Origin: Modicisalibacter sp033446685
GTDB taxonomy: Bacteria > Pseudomonadota > Gammaproteobacteria > Pseudomonadales > Halomonadaceae
Reading direction: 5' to 3'
DNA: 64,000 bases
Assembly: GCF_033446685.1 (NCBI RefSeq)
Contig: NZ_JAWQLY010000007.1
Location: forward strand, 124,001-188,000
The notes under the pieces were generated by a model. The model was given only the letters and a program-made list of their open reading frames with translations. It was not told where the DNA came from and made no database searches. Position 1 is the first letter of the stretch. Every line of letters starts with the position of its first letter. A program made the translations under genes and the position numbers. Below are positions 16,921 to 23,425 of this stretch, in pieces.

Positions 16921-18721
16921 TGCTCGTCTCCTTGTTCGTCGGTGTCGCTGGCGTTGGGGCAAACAGGATTCTGCCGCTGGCGTGACGCCCGCGCGCGCCG
17001 TCGACGTTGAAGTTCAGCCATTGCCGGTCATCGCTGGCATCGCCCCGGGCGGTGCGTGGGGCGGCAAGCTCGAGTGTCAGCCGCGCGCGTTCGCCGGGCA
17101 GCAGCAGCAGCGGGAACTTGACCCGCTCGAGACCCTGAAAGGGCGCGCCGAGCGCGAACTGCTCGCGGGCCAGCTGGCAGGCCCACTGCACCAGTACCAC
17201 CCCCGGCACCACCGGCTGGCCGGGAAAGTGGCCGTCGAGGAAGGCCAGCCGTTCGGGAACTTCGAGATCGATGGTGCAGCGTCCCTCGCCATCCTCGACG
17301 ACGCCCAGCCAGCGCGGCCGACGGCGGTCGTCCATGTCGCCGAACAGGCGCGCGACCAGCGCCGTGGTGAGCTTGCCCTGGGCGTTGCTCGGCCAATGGC
17401 CGACGAAGCGCCAGTAACGCGGGATCACCGTGGGCTCGTAGCCGGCCAGCAGCCGCTCGCGCAGGCTGGCGATCAGCGCATGCCGCGTGGTGTGATCGTG
17501 GGGCAGCTCGGCCTCGTCGAGGCGCACGATCGCCCCGAGCCGGGTGGCATGCTGGGCCAAGGCCACGGTACGTGCCTCGCGTACTCGCGGGTCGGCGCTG
17601 AGCGCGCGATCCATGGCGGTCAGCGAGACCCGCTTGCCACCGACCTTGGCGATGCGGTCGCTACGTCCCAGCAGGCGAAAGCCGTCGCCGCTCGGCTCGA
17701 TGCGATCGGCCTGACGCTGCCAGTCGCTGGCGTCGACGAACGGTGAGCGTAGCCACAGCTGGCTGGCTGCGTCGGCGCGCACCTCGATCGCCGGCAGGGG
17801 CGTCCAGGTCTCGCCGTGATGCTGGTCGCGCCAGGCGATGCCGCCGGTCTCCGAGCTGCCGTAGATTTCCAGCACCGGCGCGTCGAGCAGCGCGCGGGCC
17901 CTGGCGCTGGCCTCGGCGGGGAGCGGCGCGCCCGACGAATGAATGTAGGCCAGGCGTGCGCGCACCGCCGACCAGTCGATGCTTTCGGGCAGGCGCTCAA
18001 GCGGCGGCGGGGCGCTGATCAGTACCGCCTCGTCGGGGCCTGCGGCGGACTTCTCCGCGGCTTCGAGTGCCGCCAGCCAGGCGTGCAGCGTCTCCGGGTA
18101 GCGGCAGGTGGCGTCGGCCAGCGGTGCGCCTTCGCACAGCGGCCGCAGCACGGCGAACAACAGCCCGTAGATGTGCTGATGGCTGACCTGGCTGATTACC
18201 AGCCGCCCGCCGAGTGGCCATAACGCCTGATGCGTGGCCAGTTCGGCGTCGAGCTGGGCGAAGCGTTTGTCCAGCCGCTGGGGCTCGCCGCTCGAACCCG
18301 AGGTGTACAGCGTCAGCGCGAGCCGCCCGGCGTCGAGCCGGCCCCAGCGCGGCTCACGGCCGGGCGAGTCGGGCGCATGGCCATCGACGACGTCGCCGAG
18401 CCGGGCACGGGTCAGGCGATCGGTCGCGGCGAGCGTCTCGGGGCGGTCGTCGGCGGGCAGCAGGGCGCTGTCGCCGCGCTCCCACAGGGCGATCAGCGCG
18501 GCGGCGAACTCCAGCGGCGCGCGCGCGTACAGCGACCAGTGCTGGCCGGGCTCGGCGATGGCATCGAGGCAGGCTTGCCAGGCGCCGATGCGCTGCTGAA
18601 ATTCGCCGAGGGTCACGTCGGGCGTCGCTACGTCGGGCGTCGCTACGCCGGCGCGCCAGCCGATACAGCGTGAAGGGTCATCGGCGCGCCAGGGCGCCGA
18701 GAGTAGCGGGGAAGCGGTCAT
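16913..18721 (-). CDS. Fused acyl-AMP ligase and FabA/FabZ-like dehydratase
   Basis: About 602 residues from the ATG at 18721, which overlaps the stop of the membrane-protein gene (ATGA). Residues ~1-450 are an ANL-family adenylating domain: P-loop-like TLYTSGSSGEPQ, EIYGSSETGGIAWR, the hinge LLGRSDRIAKVGGKR, and the C-terminal catalytic Lys region NAQGKLT. Residues ~470-600 form a hotdog domain (FLDGHFPGQPVVPGVVLVQW), the FabA/FabZ type with its catalytic His. It would load the aryl starter onto the ACP and supply one dehydratase subunit. Near the N-terminus a 15-base tandem repeat (18615-18644) gives a repeated VATPD. Confidence 0.88.
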   Translation of the reverse strand: MTASPLLSAPWRADDPSRCIGWRAGVATPDVATPDVTLGEFQQRIGAWQACLDAIAEPGQHWSLYARAPLEFAAALIALWERGDSALLPADDRPETLAATDRLTRARLGDVVDGHAPDSPGREPRWGRLDAGRLALTLYTSGSSGEPQRLDKRFAQLDAELATHQALWPLGGRLVISQVSHQHIYGLLFAVLRPLCEGAPLADATCRYPETLHAWLAALEAAEKSAAGPDEAVLISAPPPLERLPESIDWSAVRARLAYIHSSGAPLPAEASARARALLDAPVLEIYGSSETGGIAWRDQHHGETWTPLPAIEVRADAASQLWLRSPFVDASDWQRQADRIEPSGDGFRLLGRSDRIAKVGGKRVSLTAMDRALSADPRVREARTVALAQHATRLGAIVRLDEAELPHDHTTRHALIASLRERLLAGYEPTVIPRYWRFVGHWPSNAQGKLTTALVARLFGDMDDRRRPRWLGVVEDGEGRCTIDLEVPERLAFLDGHFPGQPVVPGVVLVQWACQLAREQFALGAPFQGLERVKFPLLLLPGERARLTLELAAPRTARGDASDDRQWLNFNVDGARGRHASGRILFAPTPATPTNKETSNG

Positions 18722-19299
18722 GAGGCGCTCTTCTTCTTGATGCGTTGACGCAGGCACCATTCGCCGGTGAACAGCAGCGCCATCGCGCAATAAGCGATGC
18801 CGCCGTTGTAGAGCGTCCACAGGGCGCGGTCGCCATGGATCACCGTGGCCAGGGCGAGGCCGGCGTTGATGGCGAAGAAGCCGCACCAGACCTGGGTCAC
18901 GCGGCGCGTATAGCGCACCCCGCTCGCGGGAAGATCGGGCTGTTCGCGTCTCGCCAGCCGCTCGATGACGCTGGGTGGGTGTGCCAGCGACCAGCCGAAC
19001 ACGCCGAGCAATGCGAGGTTGACCACCACCGGCCAGAGCAGCACGGTCAGCCTGGCGTGACCGGCCAGCGCCAGTAACAGGGCGGGAATCACTACCACGA
19101 CGGCCCAGCGCCGATAGCCCGTCGGCAACCGCCAGCAGGCCAACCCGGCCACCAGCGTCAGCAGAACCCAGCCGCCACTGCGCTCGGCGAGCAGCCCCGA
19201 CAACCAGGGCCAGCCCAGCGCCAGGACGCCGAGCAGCAGGTTGAGCAGGACGGTCGGCCCGGCGGCAGATTTGGTGAGAGGCGTGTTCGTCGCGGCCAT
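18718..19299 (-). CDS. Membrane protein of aryl-polyene loci (COG4648-like)
   Basis: 193 residues with five to six predicted membrane helices (for example LLNLLLGVLALGWPWLSGLL and WAVVVVIPALLLALAG) and a conserved cytoplasmic loop, RYTRRVTQVWCGFFAINA, near residues 128-146. The function is unknown. Multi-spanning proteins of this size and placement, between the ACP and adenylation genes, are normal parts of aryl-polyene loci, which suggests a structural or transport part of the membrane assembly. It overlaps the adenylation gene by four bases and begins 42 bases after the ACP stop, where a second ACP gene might have been expected. Confidence 0.78.
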   Translation of the reverse strand: MAATNTPLTKSAAGPTVLLNLLLGVLALGWPWLSGLLAERSGGWVLLTLVAGLACWRLPTGYRRWAVVVVIPALLLALAGHARLTVLLWPVVVNLALLGVFGWSLAHPPSVIERLARREQPDLPASGVRYTRRVTQVWCGFFAINAGLALATVIHGDRALWTLYNGGIAYCAMALLFTGEWCLRQRIKKKSAS

Positions 19300-19341
19300 C
19301 TGTGCGTGCTTCGATGCGAGCTTATCGGCTTGCCTGGTTGG

Positions 19342-19605
19342 TTACTTGACGCGGCGTTCCTCGACCAGCGCGGCCAGGCTGCGAAGATTGGCGAAATGCC
19401 GGCGGGTGTCTTCGCTATCGGCCTCGAGCTGGATGCCGTAGCGCTTCTGCAGGGCCAGACCGAGCTCGAGGGCGTCGATGGAATCCAGCCCCAGCCCCTC
19501 GACGAACAGCGGCTCGTCGGGGTCGATGTCATCCGGCGTGACGTCTTCCAGTTCCAGGGTGTCGATGATCAATTGCTTGAGTTCGCGTTCCAGCTCGGTG
19601 GTCAT
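19342..19605 (-). CDS. Acyl carrier protein
   Basis: 87 residues, acidic, with the phosphopantetheine attachment Ser in GLDSIDALELG (Ser42). The helical pattern is that of a stand-alone type II ACP. It would carry the growing aryl-polyene chain between the ketosynthase, reductase and dehydratase. The first 77 bases overlap the 3' end of the acyltransferase gene in another frame. A good ribosome site is seen within that overlap (GGGACC/AAGAGGG before the ATG). Most aryl-polyene loci known to me have two ACP genes side by side; only this one is present, followed by only 42 bases before the next start. Confidence 0.9.
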   Translation of the reverse strand: MTTELERELKQLIIDTLELEDVTPDDIDPDEPLFVEGLGLDSIDALELGLALQKRYGIQLEADSEDTRRHFANLRSLAALVEERRVK

Positions 19606-20395
19606 CGGTGGGTCCCTCTTCCCATGTGGGGCTGTTGAAATAGTCTTCCAGGTGCCGCGTCAGGTCGCGAGCGGCCTGTTGTGAGGCGTCACCGCCGGCG
19701 AGCGGCGCCAAAGGGGCGCCGACCTCGATATGAAAGCATGGGCGGCTCGGCGGCACACGATACCACGCTTCGCCCTTGGTCAGGGTGGCCGGGGCGCAGC
19801 GAATGCGTACCGGGGTTATCCAGGCGCCGCTGGCCAGGGCGATCGCCGCCGCGCCGCGCTGTAGTCGCACGGGCTGGCCGGGCAGCGAGCGAGTGCCTTC
19901 GGGAAACACCAGCAGCGGACGGCCAGCGGCGAGTGCGCGGCGGGCCGCACCGACCACCGTGCGCGGTTCGCAGGTGGTGATGTAGCCGGCCGCGAGAATC
20001 ACCCGGCGCAGGATAGGACTATCGGCCAGTTGACCCTTGACGATGCAGCAGGCGTCGGGGGTCGACGCCAGCAGAAACAGCGCGTCGATCAACGAGGGGT
20101 GATTGGCCAGCAGCAACCGGCCGGGCATGTCCAGGCGCTCGGTATGATCGATACGTACGTCGATCACGCCGAGCCGGCGCAGCGCGTCGATGAAACCGCG
20201 ACAAGCCAGGCGCACGAGGCGACGCACGCGGCGCTGGGCGGCATGGGAATCGCGCGAGACAAGCCGAATCGGCGGCGCCAGCAGCCAGCCGATGGTCAGT
20301 GCGCAGAGGCCGAACGCGATGAACCCCAGCGCGGTGCCGACACCGCGCCATAGCCGAGACGATCGACAGCGGCCGAGCTTTGCCTGGACGGACAT
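19529..20395 (-). CDS. PlsC-type 1-acylglycerol-3-phosphate acyltransferase
   Basis: 288 residues from the ATG at 20395, which overlaps the stop of the upstream gene (ATGA). One N-terminal membrane helix (TALGFIAFGLCALTIGWLL) precedes the acyltransferase domain with motif I (LLLANHPSLIDALFLL, the NHxSxxD type) at about residues 94-109 and motif III (LLVFPEGTRSLPGQP). Predicted to acylate the glycerol-phosphate or similar acceptor that anchors the polyene. The last 25 or so residues, rich in Asp, Arg and His, are encoded over the ACP gene start and look unlike an enzyme tail; the true end in relatives may be earlier. Confidence 0.85.
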   Translation of the reverse strand: MSVQAKLGRCRSSRLWRGVGTALGFIAFGLCALTIGWLLAPPIRLVSRDSHAAQRRVRRLVRLACRGFIDALRRLGVIDVRIDHTERLDMPGRLLLANHPSLIDALFLLASTPDACCIVKGQLADSPILRRVILAAGYITTCEPRTVVGAARRALAAGRPLLVFPEGTRSLPGQPVRLQRGAAAIALASGAWITPVRIRCAPATLTKGEAWYRVPPSRPCFHIEVGAPLAPLAGGDASQQAARDLTRHLEDYFNSPTWEEGPTDDHRAGTRTQAIDHRHPGTGRRHAG

Positions 20396-21099
20396 CAGTC
20401 GTCGAGCTGCCATGCGAGGCCGCGCCGGAGGCTACGCAGCGGCGCGCCATCGACCAGCCAGTCGATGACGTCGGCCGGTTGCGCAGCGCCGTGCGAGCGT
20501 GGATCGGCCGCGGGCGCTGCCGGTACGCTGCGAACACGCCGGCCCCGCTCGGAGGTGAAGGCCAGCGCCACGGCGGCAGTGCCACGGCTGGGCGGAGCGA
20601 ATTCGGCAAAGCGCGCCGGTACCGGGTCATCGCTGAATACCGCGATGACCTGCGGCGCACCCTCGGCCAGATAACCGCGCACTTCGCTGAACAGTGCGGC
20701 GAGTTCGTCGCCGCTGGCGGCCAGCGCCTGTAGCGAGCGGCGATTGCCGCTGGCGATCGAATGCACGCCGAGGATGGCGTTATGCACCGACATGCCAAAG
20801 CGCGCCGGCGACAAGGCGTCGCCCTCGGCCAGGGCATAAAGCAGTTCCAGGGTGCGTTCGCCGTCGCCATGGCGGGAGGCGTGGATCAACAGCGCCGTGC
20901 CCGCGGGGTCGAGTTCGGCGAGCATGTCGCAGACCGCGCGGCCCAGGGCGTTGAGTCGTCGCCGCAGCATGGCCGGCAGCGACTGCCCGCTGGGCCGTTC
21001 GACCGTCGAAAGGCGCGGGTCGCCGGCAGTGGCTCTACTTTGCTGTCCGGGCGGCTGCCAGGCACGCCAGTCGTGAAGAAGAAGCGGGACTGTGGTCAT
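20395..21099 (-). CDS. apeC: Chain-length-factor-like ketosynthase homolog
   Basis: 234 residues from the ATG at 21099, behind AGGATCC. It resembles the N-terminal part of a ketosynthase (RFGMSVHNAILGVHSIASGNRR) but has no active-site Cys and no C-terminal His motifs, the hallmark of the short KS-like proteins (Ketoacyl-synt_2 type) that pair with the active KS in aryl-polyene synthesis to set chain length. It is the first gene of the operon. Upstream, about 105 bases separate it from the mntP stop; a TATGAT that could serve as a -10 box lies in that gap, but no convincing -35 was found, so the promoter is unresolved. Confidence 0.82.
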   Translation of the reverse strand: MTTVPLLLHDWRAWQPPGQQSRATAGDPRLSTVERPSGQSLPAMLRRRLNALGRAVCDMLAELDPAGTALLIHASRHGDGERTLELLYALAEGDALSPARFGMSVHNAILGVHSIASGNRRSLQALAASGDELAALFSEVRGYLAEGAPQVIAVFSDDPVPARFAEFAPPSRGTAAVALAFTSERGRRVRSVPAAPAADPRSHGAAQPADVIDWLVDGAPLRSLRRGLAWQLDD

Positions 21100-21204
21100 G
21101 ATGGGATCCTGGTTGCCGGGAGCGTCCGCGTGGCCTATAGGCGCCGACACCCGGATCATACCCTACGCGAGTCGCCGTCGGCAGGCCAACGGGCGTGACG
21201 TCGC

Positions 21205-21789
21205 TCAGGCGAGCACCCCCAGATGCTCGCACAGCAAGACCGTGCCGATGCCGATCAGCGCCATGCCGCCGACGATCTCGGCACGCTGGCCGATCATGCG
21301 GCCGAGTACCCGGCCTAGCATGACTCCGCAGGTGACCATGACCAGCGTCGCCAGGCCGATCATCAGCGCGGTGGGGACGATGTTGACGTCGACGAAGGCC
21401 AGGCTGATGCCGACCACCAGCGCATCGATGCTGGTCGCCAGGGCGGTAACGGCAAGGCGCAGGAAGGAGTGGCGCGTGGGCTTGCTGGGCTTCTCGACAT
21501 GCTCTGCAGAAGGGGATAGTCCCTCCTTGATCATGTGCCCGCCGAGCACCAGCAGCAGAGCGAAGGCGATCCAATGGTCCCAGTCTGCAACGTAGCGCGA
21601 GGCGGCCAGGCCCATCGACCAGCCGATCAGCGGGGTGCCCCCCTCGATGAGGCCGAAGATCAGCCCGGTGCGCAGGGCTTCGCGAAAGTGCGGACGTTCG
21701 AGCGCGGCGCCCTTGCCGATGGCCGCCGCAAAGGCGTCGGTGGACATCGCGAAGGCGAGAAAAACGGTGGAGGCCAAGGTCATTATCAT
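21205..21789 (-). CDS. mntP: Manganese efflux pump MntP
   Basis: 194 residues with six membrane helices in two related halves. Typical MntP motifs: FLAFAMSTDAFAAAIGKGA in helix 1 (Asp in the membrane), LIEGGTPLIGWSMG, and the second-half counterpart ATSIDALVVGISLAF. Exports Mn(II) across the inner membrane. ATGs at 21789 and 21783 are both possible; 21789 has the better-placed GGA. The 5' leader holds a yybP-ykoY riboswitch and a pair of exclusive helices whose last strand ends at the ribosome site, so translation should be switched on by Mn(II). The aryl-polyene operon follows on the same strand 105 bases downstream. Confidence 0.93.
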   Translation of the reverse strand: MIMTLASTVFLAFAMSTDAFAAAIGKGAALERPHFREALRTGLIFGLIEGGTPLIGWSMGLAASRYVADWDHWIAFALLLVLGGHMIKEGLSPSAEHVEKPSKPTRHSFLRLAVTALATSIDALVVGISLAFVDVNIVPTALMIGLATLVMVTCGVMLGRVLGRMIGQRAEIVGGMALIGIGTVLLCEHLGVLA

Positions 21790-21795
21790 GCGATC

Positions 21796-21861
21796 CAGGT
21801 CGGGCAGGCGTACCAAGGCATGCCGCGCGCGCCCGACCTGATGCGCGTGGCATGCCCTTGG
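21796..21861 (-). promoter_or_regulatory. Riboswitch expression platform with two interleaved inverted repeats
   Basis: Read on the minus strand, four segments follow the aptamer: A (21861-21849, CCAAGGGCATGCC), B (21840-21831, CAGGTCGGGC), A' (21824-21813, GGCATGCCTTGG) and B' (21805-21796, GCCCGACCTG). A pairs with A' and B pairs perfectly with B', but in A-B-A'-B' order the two helices exclude each other. B' ends at the weak ribosome site just before the mntP start, so the B-B' helix would block translation and A-A' would free it. Confidence 0.7.
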
Positions 21862-21892
21862 TCTTGCCAACCTGGCGGTTGCCTGCACCACG

Positions 21893-21972
21893 ACATGGCG
21901 TCGAGTATGTTGATGCAGGCGCTTCCAGCGCGACGGCGGAAGCCGGCTACTCCCCAAAGGAGACGAGAGCCT
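21893..21972 (-). ncRNA. yybP-ykoY manganese riboswitch aptamer
   Basis: On the minus strand the leader of mntP has the diagnostic CTTTGGGGAGTAGCC (the GGGGAGTAG complement is at 21947-21955), a GC-rich helix (GGCTTCCGCC region), and the second conserved loop segment CATCAACATACTCGACG. Both loops match the yybP-ykoY family, which binds Mn(II) and controls mntP and alx in enterobacteria. Exact ends are approximate. Confidence 0.88.
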
Positions 21973-22162
21973 AAAGCATTATGCCTTTGGATGGTAGGTA
22001 ACCCGCCGTAACCGCTCGCGAATGCCGGACGCATGAACCGTCTGGGAGCCTCGCAGGGCGGTAATCGCGCTGCCATTTTGATCTTTCGGGCTCATCGATC
22101 GCCGTCTATAGTGATAAGGGTGCTAAACGGATTTAGCGGCCACGGATGGGAGGAGGATTGCC

Positions 22163-22411
22163 ATGACAGCGATCAGGAAGTGGGTCCACAAACACCAGAG
22201 TCAGCCTTATATCTTGGAGATTCATCAAGACCGGGCCCGGGACGGGGACTACAGCTTTCGGGTCTCGATGCCCATCGAAGTGAAGCACGACTATTCCTCC
22301 TGGCATGTGCCGGGAAGGGAATACCCTAGTGAAGATCAGGCTCACAAGGCCGGTGAACAGTATGCGATGCGCATGATCGAGAGATTGAGAGCGGCATCGC
22401 GGGAGTCCTGA
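22163..22411 (+). CDS. Small hypothetical protein (82 residues)
   Basis: 82 residues, charged, with no signal peptide or membrane helix. A strong ribosome site (GGAGGAGG) sits before the ATG. The sequence has a beta-rich first half (YILEIHQDRARDGDYSFRVS) and a helical C-terminus (AGEQYAMRMIERLRAA). I do not recognise the family. It stands alone: mntP and its riboswitch are transcribed away from it, and a hairpin-plus-T terminator at 22485-22518 follows. Codon use and the ribosome site support a real gene. Confidence 0.75.
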   Translation: MTAIRKWVHKHQSQPYILEIHQDRARDGDYSFRVSMPIEVKHDYSSWHVPGREYPSEDQAHKAGEQYAMRMIERLRAASRES

Positions 22412-22484
22412 CCGGTAGCGCCCAGCGCCGGGCAAGCCCTTCTGGCGATCGTGGGTGGCTATCTCAAGCTTCGTGGGGTTCGGA

Positions 22485-22518
22485 CGGCGACATCGCTGCA
22501 CAGCGATGTCGCCGTTTT
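22485..22518 (+). terminator. Rho-independent terminator after the 82-residue gene
   Basis: A perfect 14-bp inverted repeat (22485-22498 with 22501-22514, CGGCGACATCGCTG and its complement) with a 2-base centre is followed by TTTT on the plus strand. Confidence 0.75.
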
Positions 22519-22634
22519 CACTTGGCCCGGTGCAGACCCCCTTTTGTGTCAGTTGCGTGCGGCTACTAAAAAGCGTTTCGCCAAGTCATCCTGAGCAAGC
22601 GTCCCGTATCTAATGGCTCTTTTCGTACAGGCCG

Positions 22635-22652
22635 TGTCGGCAATCTCTTACA
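22635..22652 (+). promoter_or_regulatory. GacA/UvrY upstream activating sequence
   Basis: TGTCGGCAATCTCTTACA matches the GacA box layout TGTAAG-N6-CTTACA: the right half is perfect and the left half keeps TGT-x-x-G. A TAGATT that could be a -10 element lies at 22666-22671, so the box would be just upstream of or overlapping the -35 region of the small RNA below. Confidence 0.72.
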
Positions 22653-22677
22653 AGGAAGTACAACATAGATTAAGGGC

Positions 22678-22846
22678 GACGGACTCGATGGCTGCCACAC
22701 TGAGTTCAGTGAGCAAGGAAACGCTCATAGCATGGAAGACGAGCACAGGGATGGCTCAGGCCAAGGATGCACGGGCAGGATGCCTGTGGAGGTAGCAAGG
22801 AATGCAGCGCTAATAAGCCCGGCCCACGTGGTCGGGCTTTTTTTAT
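22678..22846 (+). ncRNA. Rsm/Csr-type CsrA-sequestering small RNA
   Basis: Between the GacA box and a strong terminator the sequence holds eight GGA motifs in about 120 bases (near 22681, 22717, 22734, 22749, 22765, 22778, 22788 and 22799), seven of them spaced 10-17 bases apart. Several lie in A(N)GGA contexts and at least one sits in a hairpin loop (GGGCAGGATGCCT, 22773-22785). This is the hallmark of RsmX/Y/Z and CsrB/C RNAs, which bind many CsrA/RsmA dimers and so relieve translational repression. The 5' end is inferred from the putative -10; the 3' end is the terminator T-run. A 60-codon frame over the same bases has no ribosome site and is not considered real. Not assigned to X, Y or Z. 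Confidence 0.8.
22815..22844 (+). terminator. Rho-independent terminator of the small RNA
   Basis: AAGCCCG (22815-22821) pairs with CGGGCTT (22833-22839), and the loop can pair further through CCAC/GTGG. A run of seven to eight Ts follows. Strong intrinsic terminator on the plus strand. Confidence 0.88.
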
Positions 22847-23425
22847 AAGCAGATCCAACCGGGGTCGCCTCCCGAGCGCCGCTCCTCCTCTTCCTGCTTA
22901 CCTAGTGATCGGCCGGTTTGCCCGATACTTTAATTGCTTTCCGGCGAGATACCGCCCAGTCCATCTAACGGCTGCACGGGGCGTCCATCACCACGTCGAA
23001 GGAGAGCATTATCCGCCGCCAAGGCCCTGTATGCGTTCGCCTGCACGATAGCTGGCAGTCATACTTTGCTATCTGGCGTTAATCACTTTAATAAGGTGAA
23101 GACATTTGCTTGTTTACCATAACTTCTTCCGGTTTTATTTGCTAAACTTTTGTCACAACGTCATTTCCCATGTTCCGAATGTTCGTCCGCTGTTTACGCC
23201 ACAAGCCTCTGTCGGCCTGACAGGGCGTTTTAATTTGCATTAATCAACGCGTCCTGGCGATCGACACTAGTCATCCTGTAAGTTCTATAATGGGGTGCGG
23301 TGCCAAAAGCATAATTCTATAAATATTTATTATGTTGCAATTTTTGACACTTCCATGCATTGACTTTGCCTGAGTAAAAAATATATTAATTAGAAAATTT
23401 AAATATTTTTAAAGTGAGTAATTAC
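22847..23425 (+). promoter_or_regulatory. Gene-free, AT-rich stretch with a possible promoter
   Basis: No coding sequence is credible here. The GC content falls sharply from about 23050 onward. A TATAAT at 23286-23291 with TCGACA at 23261-23266 (19-base spacing) is the best promoter candidate for the PilZ gene. The left copy of a 38-base repeat is at 22961-22998 and is listed separately. Confidence 0.4.
22961..22998. repeat. Left copy of an imperfect 38-bp direct repeat
   Basis: Matches 25260-25297 at 34 of 38 positions, in the same orientation. The right copy is the 3' end of the PhnE-like gene. On the minus strand this left copy still reads DVVMDAPCSR-stop against DVVMDDPCSR-stop in the intact gene, so it looks like a displaced or foreign 3' gene end. 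No other part of the transporter gene precedes it. Confidence 0.65.

Noticed and set aside
22613..22795. 60-codon frame over the small RNA
   Set aside because: No ribosome site, and the same bases carry the GacA box and GGA motifs of a regulatory RNA, which explains the sequence better.
22955..23060. Integron attC-like site (ATCTAAC at the repeat)
   Set aside because: The single core match is not followed by a partner core or by the usual imperfect inverted arms.
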